A DNA stretch of 64,000 bases from Pectinophora gossypiella (Eukaryota; Arthropoda; Insecta; Lepidoptera; Gelechiidae): positions 16,306,001 to 16,370,000 of the forward strand of contig NC_065406.1 of assembly GCF_024362695.1 (NCBI RefSeq). The letters are read 5' to 3'. How positions within the stretch are numbered: the stretch's first letter is position 1; the number at the start of each line of letters is the position of its first letter. Shown piece by piece: positions 22,453-33,534 of the stretch. The notes under the pieces were generated by a model, which was not told the origin of the DNA, made no database searches, and saw only the letters and a list, made by a program, of their open reading frames with translations. The position numbers and the translations under genes were made by a program.

Positions 22453-22764
22453 TATAAATATTGAGGAGCTCGGTGGCGCAGCGGTAAACGCGCTCGGTTT
22501 GCGATTGTTGAAGTTAAGCAACTTTCGCAAAGGCCGGTCATAGGATGGGTGACCACAAAAAAAGTTATCATCTCGAGCTCCTCCGTGCTTCGGAAGGCAC
22601 GTTAAGCCGTTGGTCCCGAGTGCATTAGCAGTCATTAATAACCATCAATCCGCACTGGGCCTGCGTGATAGTTTAAGGCCCGATCTCCCTATCCATCCAT
22701 AGGGAAGGCCCGTGTGCAGTGGGGACGTTAATGGGCTGATGATGATGATGATGGTATAAATATT
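22453..22764 (+). repeat. SINE A, reference copy
   Basis: Flanked by tataaatatt at 22453-22462 and 22755-22764. The element starts gaggagctcggtggcgcagc (A box TGGCGCAGCGG). It continues with GAAGTTAAGCAAC, CCGGTC and GGATGGGTGACC, which match the internal promoter region of 5S rRNA. Then come an A-run, the shared body (ccgtgcttcggaaggcacgt), the 3' segment and (GAT)n. About 290 bp. Confidence 0.9.
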
Positions 22765-22932
22765 AAAATAATAATAAAGAAAAATAACTAATTATCCTAA
22801 ATAGCCGAATCGGTACTGCTCTACGGGAATTTGAAAATGATGTAGGATTTAATTGATTAGCAACAGCGATTGATATTCCAAACAATATTTCTTAGATGCG
22901 TAGAAGATCTGGAAGGGATAAATGTTATGTTT

Positions 22933-23189
22933 TTTAAACGACTTCAAAAAATAAGGTTATCAATTTGACCCATATGTGTGTCATATTGTTGTTAGTCTAT
23001 ATAACATGGGCTTCTAAACACGAGGTCAAAGACGTGTGCCAAATTTCATAGGTGTATGTATGTTTGTTCATGCATTTTTCAGAAACTACAAATCGTCTTT
23101 CTATTTGCGCCGACTTTAAAATTTAGATTTCAACATTGTATTGAACAAGATAACACTTTTTGTTAAACAGATTTTGAAGTCGGGTTAAA
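22933..23189. mobile_element. MITE D copy 1
   Basis: Left end aacgacttcaaaaaa and right end tttgaagtcgggtt are inverted complements. The interior has ctttctatttgcgccgac and no ORF. A second copy lies at 49019-49342. This end sequence recurs in many insect genomes as a non-autonomous DNA element; the superfamily is not clear from the window. Confidence 0.55.
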
Positions 23190-24110
23190 ATTTTTAAATT
23201 ACTATATTATTAATTCTAAACCATCATAATATACTTTGAAACGTAGTATAGTAAAAGGAATTTGTCTAGAAACGCGAACATTGATTCTCTAATTTAGCAT
23301 AGCCGTTGATAACCGTTGCTTGACATGTCTTTACTTATTAATTATCATTTCATAATTTATCTTTGTCTTAGGAAACTACATTCATTTAAGTTCAGTATTA
23401 TTCCAATCATTTATTGTAGCTTTATTATGATTGACGTGTATAAATGTACTTACTTCAATATTCATAGATTAGTGAGATTGATTCAATCACGTGTTGGTGA
23501 ATAATCATTTCATTAGTTTCAGGTGTTATAGTTCAAACGCAAATATTTATTGCCTCAAATGATATATTGCTTGAATCTGTTGGCTTAATTTGACAAGAAG
23601 GATCGAAGCAAATATCTGCAGCTTATTGTGAAATATGCTGATTTTGATATTCCTATGATACCTTTAATATACCTATTGGTTGATTTTGCAATATAACTTT
23701 GGAGATGTTGAGATTCGCAACATAGCTTTGGATTATGTAACACTCAAGAAATTAAGAAATTGATTAAAGTTATTATACATTATGCCATATGGTAAATTTA
23801 AATAGACATTAGAAAATGATAAAAAATTGACTTTTAATATCTTAGTAAGTACTCAAAATAATAATAATAATGTTTAAAGCTTAAAAGGTCTTTGTTTTTA
23901 GAACACTTCACCTGTGCTTATGCTGTCGTAATAATGCCGTTTACTATTAAATTTTATGCCATTTCTTATTTTCAACTTATGAAATGACGAAGCATCATAC
24001 AAATCATTGTCAAAAACCTATGTCATTCTCGATGAATAAAATGATCTTAACTATGTTAAAACTACAATAAAATGAACTGAATAATGACATACATGACTGA
24101 AGGGGCAAGT
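23190..24110. other. no recognisable feature
   Basis: AT-rich. I see no gene or repeat family. Confidence 0.35.
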
Positions 24111-24280
24111 CACGGGGACTGTAACATGAAACCTGACAAAGGGCAGCAGTAACTGTCAGTTGTATACAGAGTCGAAGGAAAGCAAGAGGGAAACCACTGC
24201 CCTATTTTTCCCTAAAATAGTAGCATGGAGAACGCTACACCGACAAGAGCGCGGCTCTTAAATTAGTGATGAAAGACATT
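24111..24280 (+). mobile_element. RTE-type LINE 3' UTR and tail
   Basis: Has gcagcagtaactgtcag, gcaagagggaaaccactgcc, the hinge tttttccctaaaatagtagc, and gagaacgctacaccgacaag, ending in ctcttaaattagtgatga. It is the plus-strand equivalent of 7497-7885. Confidence 0.65.
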
Positions 24281-25504
24281 CATAAGGCGCAATTCACAAT
24301 AGGAGTGCTTAGCTACAACAAGCAGGCAACATTAATCATATTACAACCCACTCCCCGTCCGACTCTTCGTACAAATATGTTACCCCGTTAACTGGAGGGC
24401 CAGTACTGTGACGTCACTCAGAACCTGAAACAATTATAAACTCCACCACCTGTCTACTGGAGCGACGTGGCAGGCCCTTAGCTAGCATACTCACTGTTAG
24501 CGGAAAGTCTAAAGCGATTATTTTGGTTGCCTTTCTTTTCTACCTCTATATTCAAATGACTAGCGACTTCGTTTGCGTGAAATTCTACTTTTAAAACTAT
24601 AAAAGTTGCATACAAACTTTGCCACTCCTTTTGACCCTGTTGGAAGTTGAATTTCGCAACATCCCGTGTTTGTGAGCATCTATGTTATAAAAGAAACCCT
24701 GTTGCAAAATTTAAGAGTCCTAGGAATTGTAGCTTTTGAGAATTGTGATGCTTCCGCTTTTATATGTATATAAAGATTGGTCTTCTGAAGGGTATCTGGC
24801 GAATCGGCATGTAATGTCTTCACTGATTGCTCTGTGCTGGAACGGAAGAAGAAAATGTACTAATATGTCACTATCAAGACTGCTTTCATGGACTTCCCGC
24901 CAGCGGAGAGAGGTCCACGTAGTTGTGTCGATTGCAATGCCCTGGTGTACCCACTGCTGAGACGATGAAGTACCTACTACCTCGCTCCACTGCAAAGATA
25001 ATAATGAACCGTATAGTGACCATTTTCAGTTCATCTTAACTTAATCCATCACATCGAGGAAAACTCAAATTATTAAGACAATTTACAATTTGCCATGTAT
25101 GCTAACCTCGTAAACACCATTATTAAGTTTTTTTTAATCCGTAACCGAAACTAGCAAGCAATATCAATCAATAGCGTTCTTTTACTGACCGTCCCGCTAT
25201 CGATATCTGCTACTCGCTGTCTCGATACTCGCTATCCGCTCTCCGCTACTCGCTAACAGTCATTACTATACCACTTACGTTGCTAGTCGAGAATTATGAC
25301 AGTAATTTTCTTCGTACGGAATTAACGCCGGGATAATTACTTCACTTGTTTCCTCGGATTTCTCACGACGTTTTGTAATTCGTAATTTTAATTGGTATCG
25401 TTGTGAGTTCGTAAGTGTTTCAGTGTAAATCGTCGCTATATATATCACAGTCTTAATTGTTTCATGTCTCGTAGATTTTACGCATTCTCATTGAAAATTT
25501 ATCT
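24281..25504. other. no recognisable gene
   Basis: A pyrimidine-rich stretch with repeated ctcgctatc/ctactcgct words is at 25195-25255. I see no coding or repeat family. Confidence 0.35.
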
Positions 25505-25668
25505 CAAATATAATCCTCCCAGACGACGCTCTGAGCCTTCACGCATGTCTGGGCCTCAGCCTGTTGTCATAATTTTTTGTACCACGTGAGAGCCCCAGCG
25601 CTTTCCATTTGTCCTGCCAAGTTGTTAATACCATTTGCCGTAAATCTACAATAAGTAACATCAAAAAA
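25505..25668 (+). mobile_element. jockey LINE 3' UTR, diverged
   Basis: cctcccagacgacgctctga, cctgttgtcat, gtgagagccccagcgctttc and aatctacaataagtaac, then a short A-run. Same 3' UTR as 54891-55063 with many substitutions. Confidence 0.65.
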
Positions 25669-26795
25669 GTACTGTTCTCAATTGGGCTAGTCAAATGTAC
25701 ATCCATCGCAAGTTGAACTGTACCCACGGTTCACCGAATTTAATGCCAGGCCAATGCGGTGAGCTGTATCGCTATCTATAATCGTCGAACTAAGTGTGTT
25801 AGTGAATATTTCAGTTTGCTAATTTAATAACTCATTGCATTGGAGCAAGTTCGAAACCAAAGTTCGAATCGGCGGCCTTTCCCATTTGAGAAGCAAGTCG
25901 GTGACACACAAGACCAACAAGATCTATATAAAACAAGAGGATATTTTATAAAACACGACGTTCGTGCCTCACCCAGCAGGGTCCGCATAATACCAGCATC
26001 GTGGTTCACGCTGCGTCTTGTGCTGAGTGAGGCCCTTTTATCTCGGGACGTCCACCACCACCTTATGATCATTCTAATGAACGTCATCTATGCCTTTTGT
26101 ACCTTAATTGTTTTGTGAAAATTTTTAAGTGATGTTTTTGTCTTGTCTTTGTGTGTGACGTCCTTTTACAATAAACGATTTCTATTCTATTTTAAGACTA
26201 CAGCGAGTTTAAACATAACACAAATAACAATTGCCTAGGCGTTACAAACTGCAGTATCCATAGAGTCAACTTTCTAAAGTAAATCCAGCACAATCCTGAC
26301 CACCATGTTATAAAGCCGGGTACACATTAAAGCAATCACGTCTGGGTGTCAACAGCTGGCGTGGCGCCAGTTGACGACACTTACACGAATCTATAGCCGC
26401 CCTTATCTCTGAGTTGTAGGGTAGTCGCTGTTCACCCGAGGTCTGATCACGTATGAATTGGGGAGATTTGAAAATTGAAAGGCACTGAACTTTATGACGC
26501 AAGTTAAAACAATAATATTCTGCTTTTGAAATAGATTCTGGTTGGACAGACTACCTCATTGAATGCAAAGATTCGTTCCACAACTGTTCTGGTTAATGTA
26601 ATACGTTCATAATATTAATTTTATAACGTCATTGAAATACGATTTAATCAAAAACAAAAAAATATTTTTTGATATTTCATTAAAGTGTGTGTTGTTTCAA
26701 GAAAGTGAAAGAAAACAAATATTGGGAGTTATCGAGAACAGAAGAGGCATGATGATTGGCCTCGACGAATAAAAACATCATAGAAAAGAGGATAC
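25669..26795. other. no recognisable gene
   Basis: A likely LINE end (acaataaacgatttctattc) is at 26168-26190. Open frames at 25824-26118 on both strands show no domain signature. Confidence 0.35.
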
Positions 26796-27090
26796 TTTGA
26801 GATCGCAGTTTCGAATCCAGCACATGCCTAAACCAATAATTGTTAAATTCGTGTTTAAATTTATGTTTGGATAACAAATGATTATCACGTACCCAGCACT
26901 GAAGCAAAATATCGCGGGGAAAACCCACATCCCGAGAAATGCATTTTCGGAGGTATGGGACCTAGCCTGTATTGGGCTGGTTTAGCCTTCCCGGGTTGGA
27001 AGGTCAGACAGGCAGTCGCTTCTGTAGAAAACCGCACCTGTCACATCTTCAGGTTAGGTATGCGAACCCTGTGACAAACGGGATAATGAT
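26796..27090 (+). repeat. SINE C copy
   Basis: B box (gtttcgaatccagcac), then aaaccaataattgttaaatt, the tttggataacaaatgattat block, atgcattttcggaggtatgg and ggaaggtcagacaggcagtc. It ends gacaaacgggataatgatga. The A box side is degraded. Confidence 0.7.
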
Positions 27091-27255
27091 GACCATAAGG
27101 GAGATGCTGATGATGACCATAGAAAGGAAGATAGAAGGGTTAAGCGGAAGAAGACCAAGAAGAGCTTACATGGAACAATTCAAAGACAAGGTGAACGTCG
27201 TCTCGTCGTTGATAGACAAGAATGGAGAATAATACACCGACAAGAGTGTGGCTCT
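27091..27255 (+). pseudogene. RTE LINE C-terminal remnant
   Basis: The frame encodes KIEGLSGRRPRRAYMEQF, then KDKVNVVSSL, matching the RPRRAYMKQIKENVNVVS segment at 43290-43445. The nucleotide tail tacaccgacaagagtgtggc and tcttaaattaatgtcgatga follows. The protein is frame-disrupted before the end. Confidence 0.65.
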
Positions 27256-27470
27256 TAAATTAATGTCGATGACTACAGTGTAGTGTCGTTTTTTTTTTTT
27301 TGTTAAATTGGTAAGTACAATTTAATTGAGTGTGACGTTTCATACCGGTAAACGTATTTAAATGAATGACACTTTCGACGCAAATAATGGAAAAGCGCAT
27401 AATTATTCAGTAGACTTCATACTTTGTCCGTTTAATAAAACTTATTTCATACTACCATGTATTCAACTCT
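27256..27470. other. no recognisable feature
   Basis: A T-run at 27290-27301, otherwise AT-rich. It ends at the left edge of the duplication. Confidence 0.35.
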
Positions 27471-27719
27471 ACTATTTCTTGAACTGAACAAAACTTTGTC
27501 CAAGTTCTTTCTTTCTTTAACAATTGAGAGAACAACTATAAAAACTGAAGCTTAAGCAACTGGAACTATTCAAAACTACTCGTATTTCTTATAAGTATTC
27601 GACGTTAACGTCAAGGCACAAAAAGTACTTACTAAAACCGCATAATATACAGGATTTATTAGTGAACTCGTAACGAATGATGTCACTTACACCCCGTACA
27701 AGTACGTACAGGTAGCCAT

Positions 27720-27958
27720 ACAAGTACGTATGAGTGTTAGTGACACCGTAACGAATACTATGGGGGATGAGTCAGAACATGATTCTGAATTGATATCAAG
27801 TAAAATTTCCTGTCGGTATATTCATGAACATTTTAGTGTTTTTAAAATTATTTTCCGTTCCATACTTTTGCGATGGAAAATTTCACTCGATATCAACTCA
27901 GAATCATTGTCTGAATGATCCCTTAAAGTTATCGTTACGATGTCACTAACACCCTGTA
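27720..27958. mobile_element. MITE A in duplication copy 1
   Basis: Left arm gtgttagtgacaccgtaacg through attgatatcaagtaaaat. The right arm is its mirror, ending gatgtcactaacaccctgta. A partial extra arm (aacgaatgatgtcacttaca) precedes it at 27672-27692, so the unit is part of a longer palindrome chain. Confidence 0.7.
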
Positions 27959-28554
27959 TTTGTGTATTTTACAATAACTTTGTAATTAACTCAATGGATA
28001 TGTTTTTATCTGAAATCTGAAAATCCTTTTATATCCTTTATAAGACAGACATAATGGATAGGTACACCGGACATGTGAGTGTCACTTTTAACTATCTATT
28101 ATATTTATTTTATTGGCTCGGTGAGTACAGACGTTGAAACAGTTCATGGTGGTTGGAACCACATTGATCTAACAGAGCTCCGTGAGATGTGGGTACTAGT
28201 TCATCTTGCGATGGATGTATCTCAGACCCCAATTCGGATATAGGTTTGCCATCATATTTCACACTTACCTAACCTGAAGTTTCAGGAACAGAAACAACCG
28301 CTTGAATATTGAACTCAAACCAGCCCAATTAAGTCACATAGGTATTTCCGAAAAAACTTTATTTTTTTTTCTCGGGTATTTCTTTATAATATGGAATTGG
28401 CCGTATTATCAACCTGCCCACACCGCACTTATTAAAGATTCATAATTATATCCTCCCGAGGACTTGCTGAGTAGAGATAGTTGTCTAGTTCTTTCGCGGC
28501 ACGGTGTTTCAGAAGGTTCCGTTCCGTATTACTGACTTAATGCATGCCGGGTTA

Positions 28555-28615
28555 TTTTGCCGGATAGTCGGGTACCCGGCACGGAGTAGCGCCGGGTACC
28601 CGGCAAAAGTAGGAT
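28555..28615. repeat. CCGGGTACCCGG minisatellite, copy 1
   Basis: Two gggtacccggc units within a GC-rich island (gccggatagtcgggtacc onward). The tandem partner at 31000-31067 has three units. Confidence 0.7.
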
Positions 28616-28839
28616 CCGGTGCATCACTATTGAGAACGTATGTTATGCGTGTTATTATACGAATAGGCCAAATTAACTCCATCACAGTTCGTTCCTCGTC
28701 TCCATGATGGTACGTCTTGGCTGCAAGCCAAACTATTTTGTCTTGTAATGGGTGTAGTGTGATTCTGCGTACTTGCGTGAAATGCAGTTTATATTATAAA
28801 TAAAGGAAACATAAGAGAACAACTTAAGGTTACTTTTTT

Positions 28840-29191
28840 CTCTCGTGTGGGTTGTGATAACTATTTATTTATTTAGTATGTGTCAGTCTGAGGACAGACT
28901 GAGAGCAGGATGGCCGAGTGTAGGAATGGTAGGCTGAATGAAACGTAACGCAAAGGTGTGTGAAGGAGACAGCGACGAATGAGCGAGAGAGACGACAGAA
29001 TTGCGAATGACAGGGAAATGGCGGACGGTTGTTTTCAAAGAGGAAAACGTACAAAATTATAAAACGTTTAAAATAAATAAAGGTAAAGAAATAATTATCG
29101 TTTCCTTCATGCCCTATCTCACATTTACTTAGTTAATAACAACCAAGACTAAGAATAAATAAATAAATAGTTATCACAACTCACACGAGAG
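28840..29191. repeat. 36-bp inverted repeat pair
   Basis: The arm at 28840-28875 begins ctctcgtgtgggttgtgata. The arm at 29156-29191 is its inverted complement with one mismatch. The 280-base interior has no clear ORF but holds a short cagtctg/cagactg hairpin. It is present again in duplication copy 2 (about 31298-31650). Confidence 0.7.
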
Positions 29192-29281
29192 TAGAAGATA
29201 ACTATGACCGATTTCATCAGCTCTGACGTCACAAAGGTTATAAAATAACAAGACTGTTCTTTGCTAAATCAGGTGGTGTAA

Positions 29282-29530
29282 AACTTTGAACGAACCCGTC
29301 TTGAAGATCTTGACGCCAAACGCCAGATCCGAAAAACTCGACCCAAGCCCTCCTACCACTACACTTATAACTCAAATGGGACTCTCTATTGTGCTTCTTG
29401 CAACAGGACTTTCAAAACTAAATTTGGTTTTGCTAGTCACGCCCGCGCCCATGCAAGAGCCCAGGCTAACACTAGCTAAGGGTGTCGCCGTCGACGGATA
29501 CGTCTGGGCGGACATCATCATCATCAAATC
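29282..29530 (+). pseudogene. LINE ORF C terminus with C2H2 finger, copy 1
   Basis: A 65-codon frame open from the preceding stop and ending at TAA 29477-29479. It reads TRLEDLDAKRQIRKTRPKPS, then YCASCNRTFKTKFGFASHAR followed by AHARAQ. This contains C-x2-C-x12-H-x3-H, a C2H2 zinc finger. In insect LINE ORF2 proteins such a finger sits at the extreme C terminus. The stop is followed by a short 3' UTR and a (CAT)n tail at 29513-29527. No RT remains and there is no ATG, so it is a 5'-truncated insertion. The clade is uncertain. Confidence 0.7.
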
Positions 29531-29910
29531 AGGTGCGAATATAAAATATAAGACGCGTTCAAAACAAGGGCAAATGTAGCTGTTGCTAGTGTTGTTGTTG
29601 TGGTCAGCGCTTGCTACCGACGGGTCGGCGTTGCTGTTTGTTCGTGTGTTAGAGTCCTGAGATAATGAAGCATTGTTGTTAATTCTTGTAGACATCATCA
29701 AATTTTATTTTAAGTACTTACCTGTAATTTTCTTATCCACCGAAAAGGAAAAGGACGGGTACACTACAGGCGTAAAATTATAATATTAAGGGCGGTGTGC
29801 TTCTGATCACTTTGACCGCGATGATAAAGGGGGGGAGAACATGTCTCGCATTTTTTTAAATTTGACAATGTCACTGCAGGGAAAGGATTTTAATTATTCT
29901 GCCCTATCTA

Positions 29911-29932
29911 TATATATATATTACTATTTCTT
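29911..29932. repeat. (TA)n junction between duplicated units
   Basis: A short tatatatatatt run joins the end of copy 1 to the start of copy 2. It is not present at the outer edges, so it was created or retained at the exchange point. Confidence 0.7.
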
Positions 29933-30184
29933 GAACTGAACAAAACTTTGTCCAAGTTCTTTCTTTCTTTAACAATTGAGAGAACAACTATAAAAACTGA
30001 AGCTTAAGCAACTGGAACTATTCAAAACTACTCGTATTTCTTATAAGTATTCGACGTTAACGTCAAGGCACGAAAAGTACTTACTAAAACCGCATAATAT
30101 ACAGGATTTATTAGTGAACTCGTAACGAATGATGTCACTTACACCCCGTACAAGTACGTACAGGTAGCCATACAAGTTCGTATG

Positions 30185-30399
30185 GGTGTTAGTGACACCG
30201 TAACGAATACTTTCGGATGAGTCAGACCATGATTCTGAATTGATATCAAGTAAAATTTCCTGTCGGAAAATTCATGAACATTTTAGTGTTTTTAAAATTA
30301 TTTTACTTTTGCGATGGAAAATTCTAATTGATATCAACTCAGAATCATAGTCTGAATGATCCCTTAAAGTTATCGTTACGATGTCACTAACACCCTGTA
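30185..30399. mobile_element. MITE A in duplication copy 2
   Basis: Second copy of the 27720-27958 element, with a deletion in the loop region between the arms. The arms still pair. Confidence 0.7.
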
Positions 30400-30999
30400 T
30401 TTGTGTATTTTACAATAATTTTGTAATTAACTCAATGGATATGTTTTATCTGAAATCTGAAAATCCTTTTCTATCCTTTATAAGACAGACATAATGGATA
30501 GGTACAACGGACTTGTGAGTGTTACTTTTAACTCTCTATTAAGTATATTTATTTTATTGGCTCGGTGAGTACAGACGTTGAAACAGTTCATGGTGGTTGG
30601 AACCACATTGATCTAACAGAGCTCTGTGAGATGTGGGTACTAGTTCATCTTGCGATGGATGTATCTCAGACCCCAATTCGGATATAGGTTTGCCATCATA
30701 TTTCACACTTACCTAACCTGAAGTTTCAGGAACAAAAACAACCGCTTGAATTTTGAACTCAAACCAGCCCAATTAAGTCACATAGGTATTTCCGAAAAAA
30801 ACTTTCTTTTTTCTCGGGTATTTCTTTATAATATGGAATTGGCCGTATTATCAACCTGCCCACACCGCACTTATTAAAGATTCATAATTATATCCTTCCG
30901 AGGACTTGCTGAGTAGAGATAGTTGTCTAGTTCTTTCGCGGCACGGTTTTTCAAAAGGTTCCGTTCCGTATTACTGACTTAATGCATGCCGGGTAATTT

Positions 31000-31067
31000 T
31001 GCCGGATAGCCGGGTACCCGGCACGGAGTAGCGCCGGGTACCCGGTGGCTGGGTACCCGGCAAAAGT
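31000..31067. repeat. CCGGGTACCCGG minisatellite, copy 2
   Basis: Three gggtacccgg units here against two at 28555-28615, so one unit was gained or lost after the duplication. Confidence 0.7.
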
Positions 31068-31736
31068 AGGATCCGGTGCATCACTATTGAGAACGTATGT
31101 TATGCGTGTTATTATACGAATAGGCCAAATTAACTCCATCACAGTTCGTTCCTCGTCTCAGTGATGGTACGTCTTGGCTGCAAGCCAAACTATTTTGTCT
31201 TGTAATGGGTGTAGTGTGATTCTGCGTGCTTGCGTGAAATGCAGTTTATATTATAAATAAAGGAAACATAAGAGAACAACTTAAGGTTACTTTTCTTCTC
31301 TCGTGTGGGTTGTGATAACTATTTATTTATTTAGTATGTGTCAGTCTGAGGACAGACTGAGAGCAGGATGGCCGAGTGTAGGAATGGTAGGCTGAATGAA
31401 ACGTAACGCAAAGGTGTGTGAAGGAGACAGCGACGAATGAGCGAGAGAGACGACAGAATTGCGAATGACAGGGAAATGGCGGACGGTTGTTTTCAAAGAG
31501 GAAAACGTAAAAAATTATAAAACGTTTAAAATAAATAAAAGTAAAGAAATAATTATCGTTTCCTTCATGCCCTATCTCACATTTACTTAGTTAATAACAA
31601 CCAAGACTAAGAATAAATAAATAAATAGTTATCACAACTCACACGAGAGTAGAAGATAACTATGACCGATCTCATCAGCTCTGACGTCACAAAGGTAAAA
31701 TAACAAGAATGTTCTTTGCTAAATCAGGTGGTGTAA

Positions 31737-31986
31737 AACTTTGAACGAACCCGTCTTGAAGATCTTGACGCCAAACGCCAGATCCGAAAAACTCGACCCA
31801 AGCCCTCCTACCACTACACTTATAACTCAAATGGGACTCTCTATTGTGCTTCTTGCAACAGGACTTTCAAAACTAAATTTGGTTTTGCTAGTCACGCCCG
31901 CGCCCATGCAAGAGTTCAGGCTAACACTAGCTAAGGGTGTCGCCGTCGACGGATACGTCTGGGAGGACATCATCATCATCATCAAA
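31737..31986 (+). pseudogene. LINE ORF C terminus with C2H2 finger, copy 2
   Basis: Duplicate of the 29282 frame, ending at TAA 31932-31934. Cys and His of the finger are conserved; a substitution just after it changes AQA to VQA. The CAT tail is one unit longer. Confidence 0.7.
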
Positions 31987-32429
31987 TTAGGTGCGAATAT
32001 AAAAAAAAACATAAGACAAGGGCAACTGTAGCTGTTGCTAGTGTTGTTGTTGTTGTGGTCAACGCTTGTTACCGACGGGTCGGCGTTGCTGTTTGTTCGT
32101 GTGTTAGAGGCCTAAGATAATGAAGCATTGGTGTTAATTCCTGTAGACATCATCAAATTTTATTTTAAGTACCTGTAATTTTCTTATCCACCGAAAGGGA
32201 AAGAGACGGGTACTCGACAGGTGTAAAATTATAATATTAAGGGCGATGTGCTTCTGATCACTTTGACCGCGATGATAAAGGGGGGGAGAACATGTCTCGC
32301 ATTTTTTTAAATTTGACAATGTCACTGCAGGGAAAGGATTTTAATTATTCTGCCCTATCCATAGTCAATATGTTTTTCATCACCGCTGAACACATGATGG
32401 TTATAAATTCTCAAATTAAAAAGTCGTTG

Positions 32430-32515
32430 AATTCGAATCCAGCGCGGCCGTAAGTAGATTCGAACCTGCAACACAGTCAAGCGTTCCTCCAACTGGGCTA
32501 CTACAGTTCTCTAAA
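32430..32515 (-). repeat. tRNA-like SINE C head
   Basis: The minus strand has gtagtagcccagttggagga (A box), then gcaggttcgaatctac (B box), about 35 bases apart. The group C body does not follow. Confidence 0.55.
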
Positions 32516-32519
32516 CACA

Positions 32520-32842
32520 CAAATGTAAATACATATATTAAATATATACATATATAAAATATATATTTAATTATATAAAATTATATATATGTAAATACAT
32601 ACACTAAATTCAGATGTCTAAGCAAAATAAAAAGGATTTCGATTATGTTTCTGAAGTAAGTTTCAATTGGAATAAAAGAAATCGCCAACACTACAATGAA
32701 GCGATGGGGCATGTGTCCGCGAGGATTGAACCAATTACTACACGTTGGACTGCAAGGACTGAACACGTAACAACCCTTGTTCTTATATGCTGACTCAAAC
32801 TTATGAAATAACACATATTATACCTACATGTTCTTCTTCTTC
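32520..32842. other. no recognisable gene
   Basis: An AT/TA-rich stretch at 32530-32600 with repeated tatataaa words. I see nothing coding. Confidence 0.35.
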
Positions 32843-32844
32843 TA

Positions 32845-33180
32845 TGAGCCGTGGTAGCCCAGTTGGTAGTTACGCTTGCCTCTCACTTTTAAGGTCGCGG
32901 GTTTGAATCCAGCACAGGCTGAAACCAATGATTGTCGAATTTGTTTTCGAATTCATATTTGGAACATAAATGGTTATCACATGCTCAGCGCTGAATCAAA
33001 ACATATTTGTAAGTACTTGTTAGTTATAAGTATGTGACTTATCCTCTATTGAGCTGGTTTTCCCTTCGCGGATTGGAAGGTCAAACAGGCAGTCGGTTCT
33101 GTAAAAAACCAGACTTGTCAAATCTTCAGGTTAGGTAAGCGGACCTTGTGGAAAACGGGATAATTCTTGGGAGATGATGT
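32845..33180 (+). repeat. SINE C, reference copy
   Basis: The tRNA-like head has A box gtggtagcccagttggtag and B box gggtttgaatccagc. The body includes tttggaacataaatggttat, ggttttcccttcgcggattg and gaaggtcaaacaggcagtcg, then gtaaaaaaccagacttgtca. It ends gggataattcttgggagatg. About 335 bp. Confidence 0.85.
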
Positions 33181-33182
33181 TC

Positions 33183-33493
33183 TTTTTCTTCTATCGTGAG
33201 GGCTATGAGGCGAATTACCAACCTCAGCAACCCTGATGTCAGGGTTATTATTGAGCTGACAAAGGACTCATCTAACGACTAAGTACTTACATCAGTAAGT
33301 AGTAACCGGGACCAATGGCTTAACGTGCCTTCCGAAATGCGGATCATGTTACTTTCAGACAATCAGGTGAGTTTTTGATGTCATAACCAAACTAGGAATC
33401 ACAAAATTATTTCTGTGATCTGTCCCCGGGTGATTCGAACCCGGGACCTCTGGATCGTGAGCCCAATGCTCAACTACTGCGCCACGGTGGCTG
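33183..33493 (-). repeat. SINE B1 copy
   Basis: Reverse orientation: tail tctttttcttctatcgtgag, the B1 module, the shared body (ggcttaacgtgccttccgaa), then head with gattcgaacccgggacct and actgcgccacgg. It directly abuts the SINE C copy ending at 33180. Confidence 0.8.
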
Positions 33494-33534
33494 TTTACAT
33501 ACAGATTTAAACCATAGAATAAGAAAACATCATC

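Larger units (their letters stand above)
27471..29910 (+). repeat. tandem duplication, copy 1
   Basis: A 2440-bp unit, repeated in the same orientation at 29933-32361. It starts actatttcttgaactgaac and ends ttattctgccctatc. The copies differ by scattered substitutions and small indels. Neither edge looks like a transposon end, so unequal exchange or replication slippage is more likely than transposition. The internal features (MITE A, minisatellite, inverted repeat, LINE tail) are all doubled. Confidence 0.9.
29933..32361 (+). repeat. tandem duplication, copy 2
   Basis: A 2429-bp unit matching 27471-29910 throughout. Differences include a third gggtacccgg unit and one extra CAT in the LINE tail. 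After 32361 the sequence diverges (ccatagtcaatatg). Confidence 0.9.

Noticed and set aside
22500..22553. Possible 5S rRNA gene
   Set aside because: Only the internal control region is 5S-like. The 5' and 3' helices are missing and the segment is embedded in a repeated SINE.
25824..26118. Frames of 87 and 92 codons on opposite strands
   Set aside because: Mutual shadows; neither has a signature, and a likely retroelement end follows at 26168.
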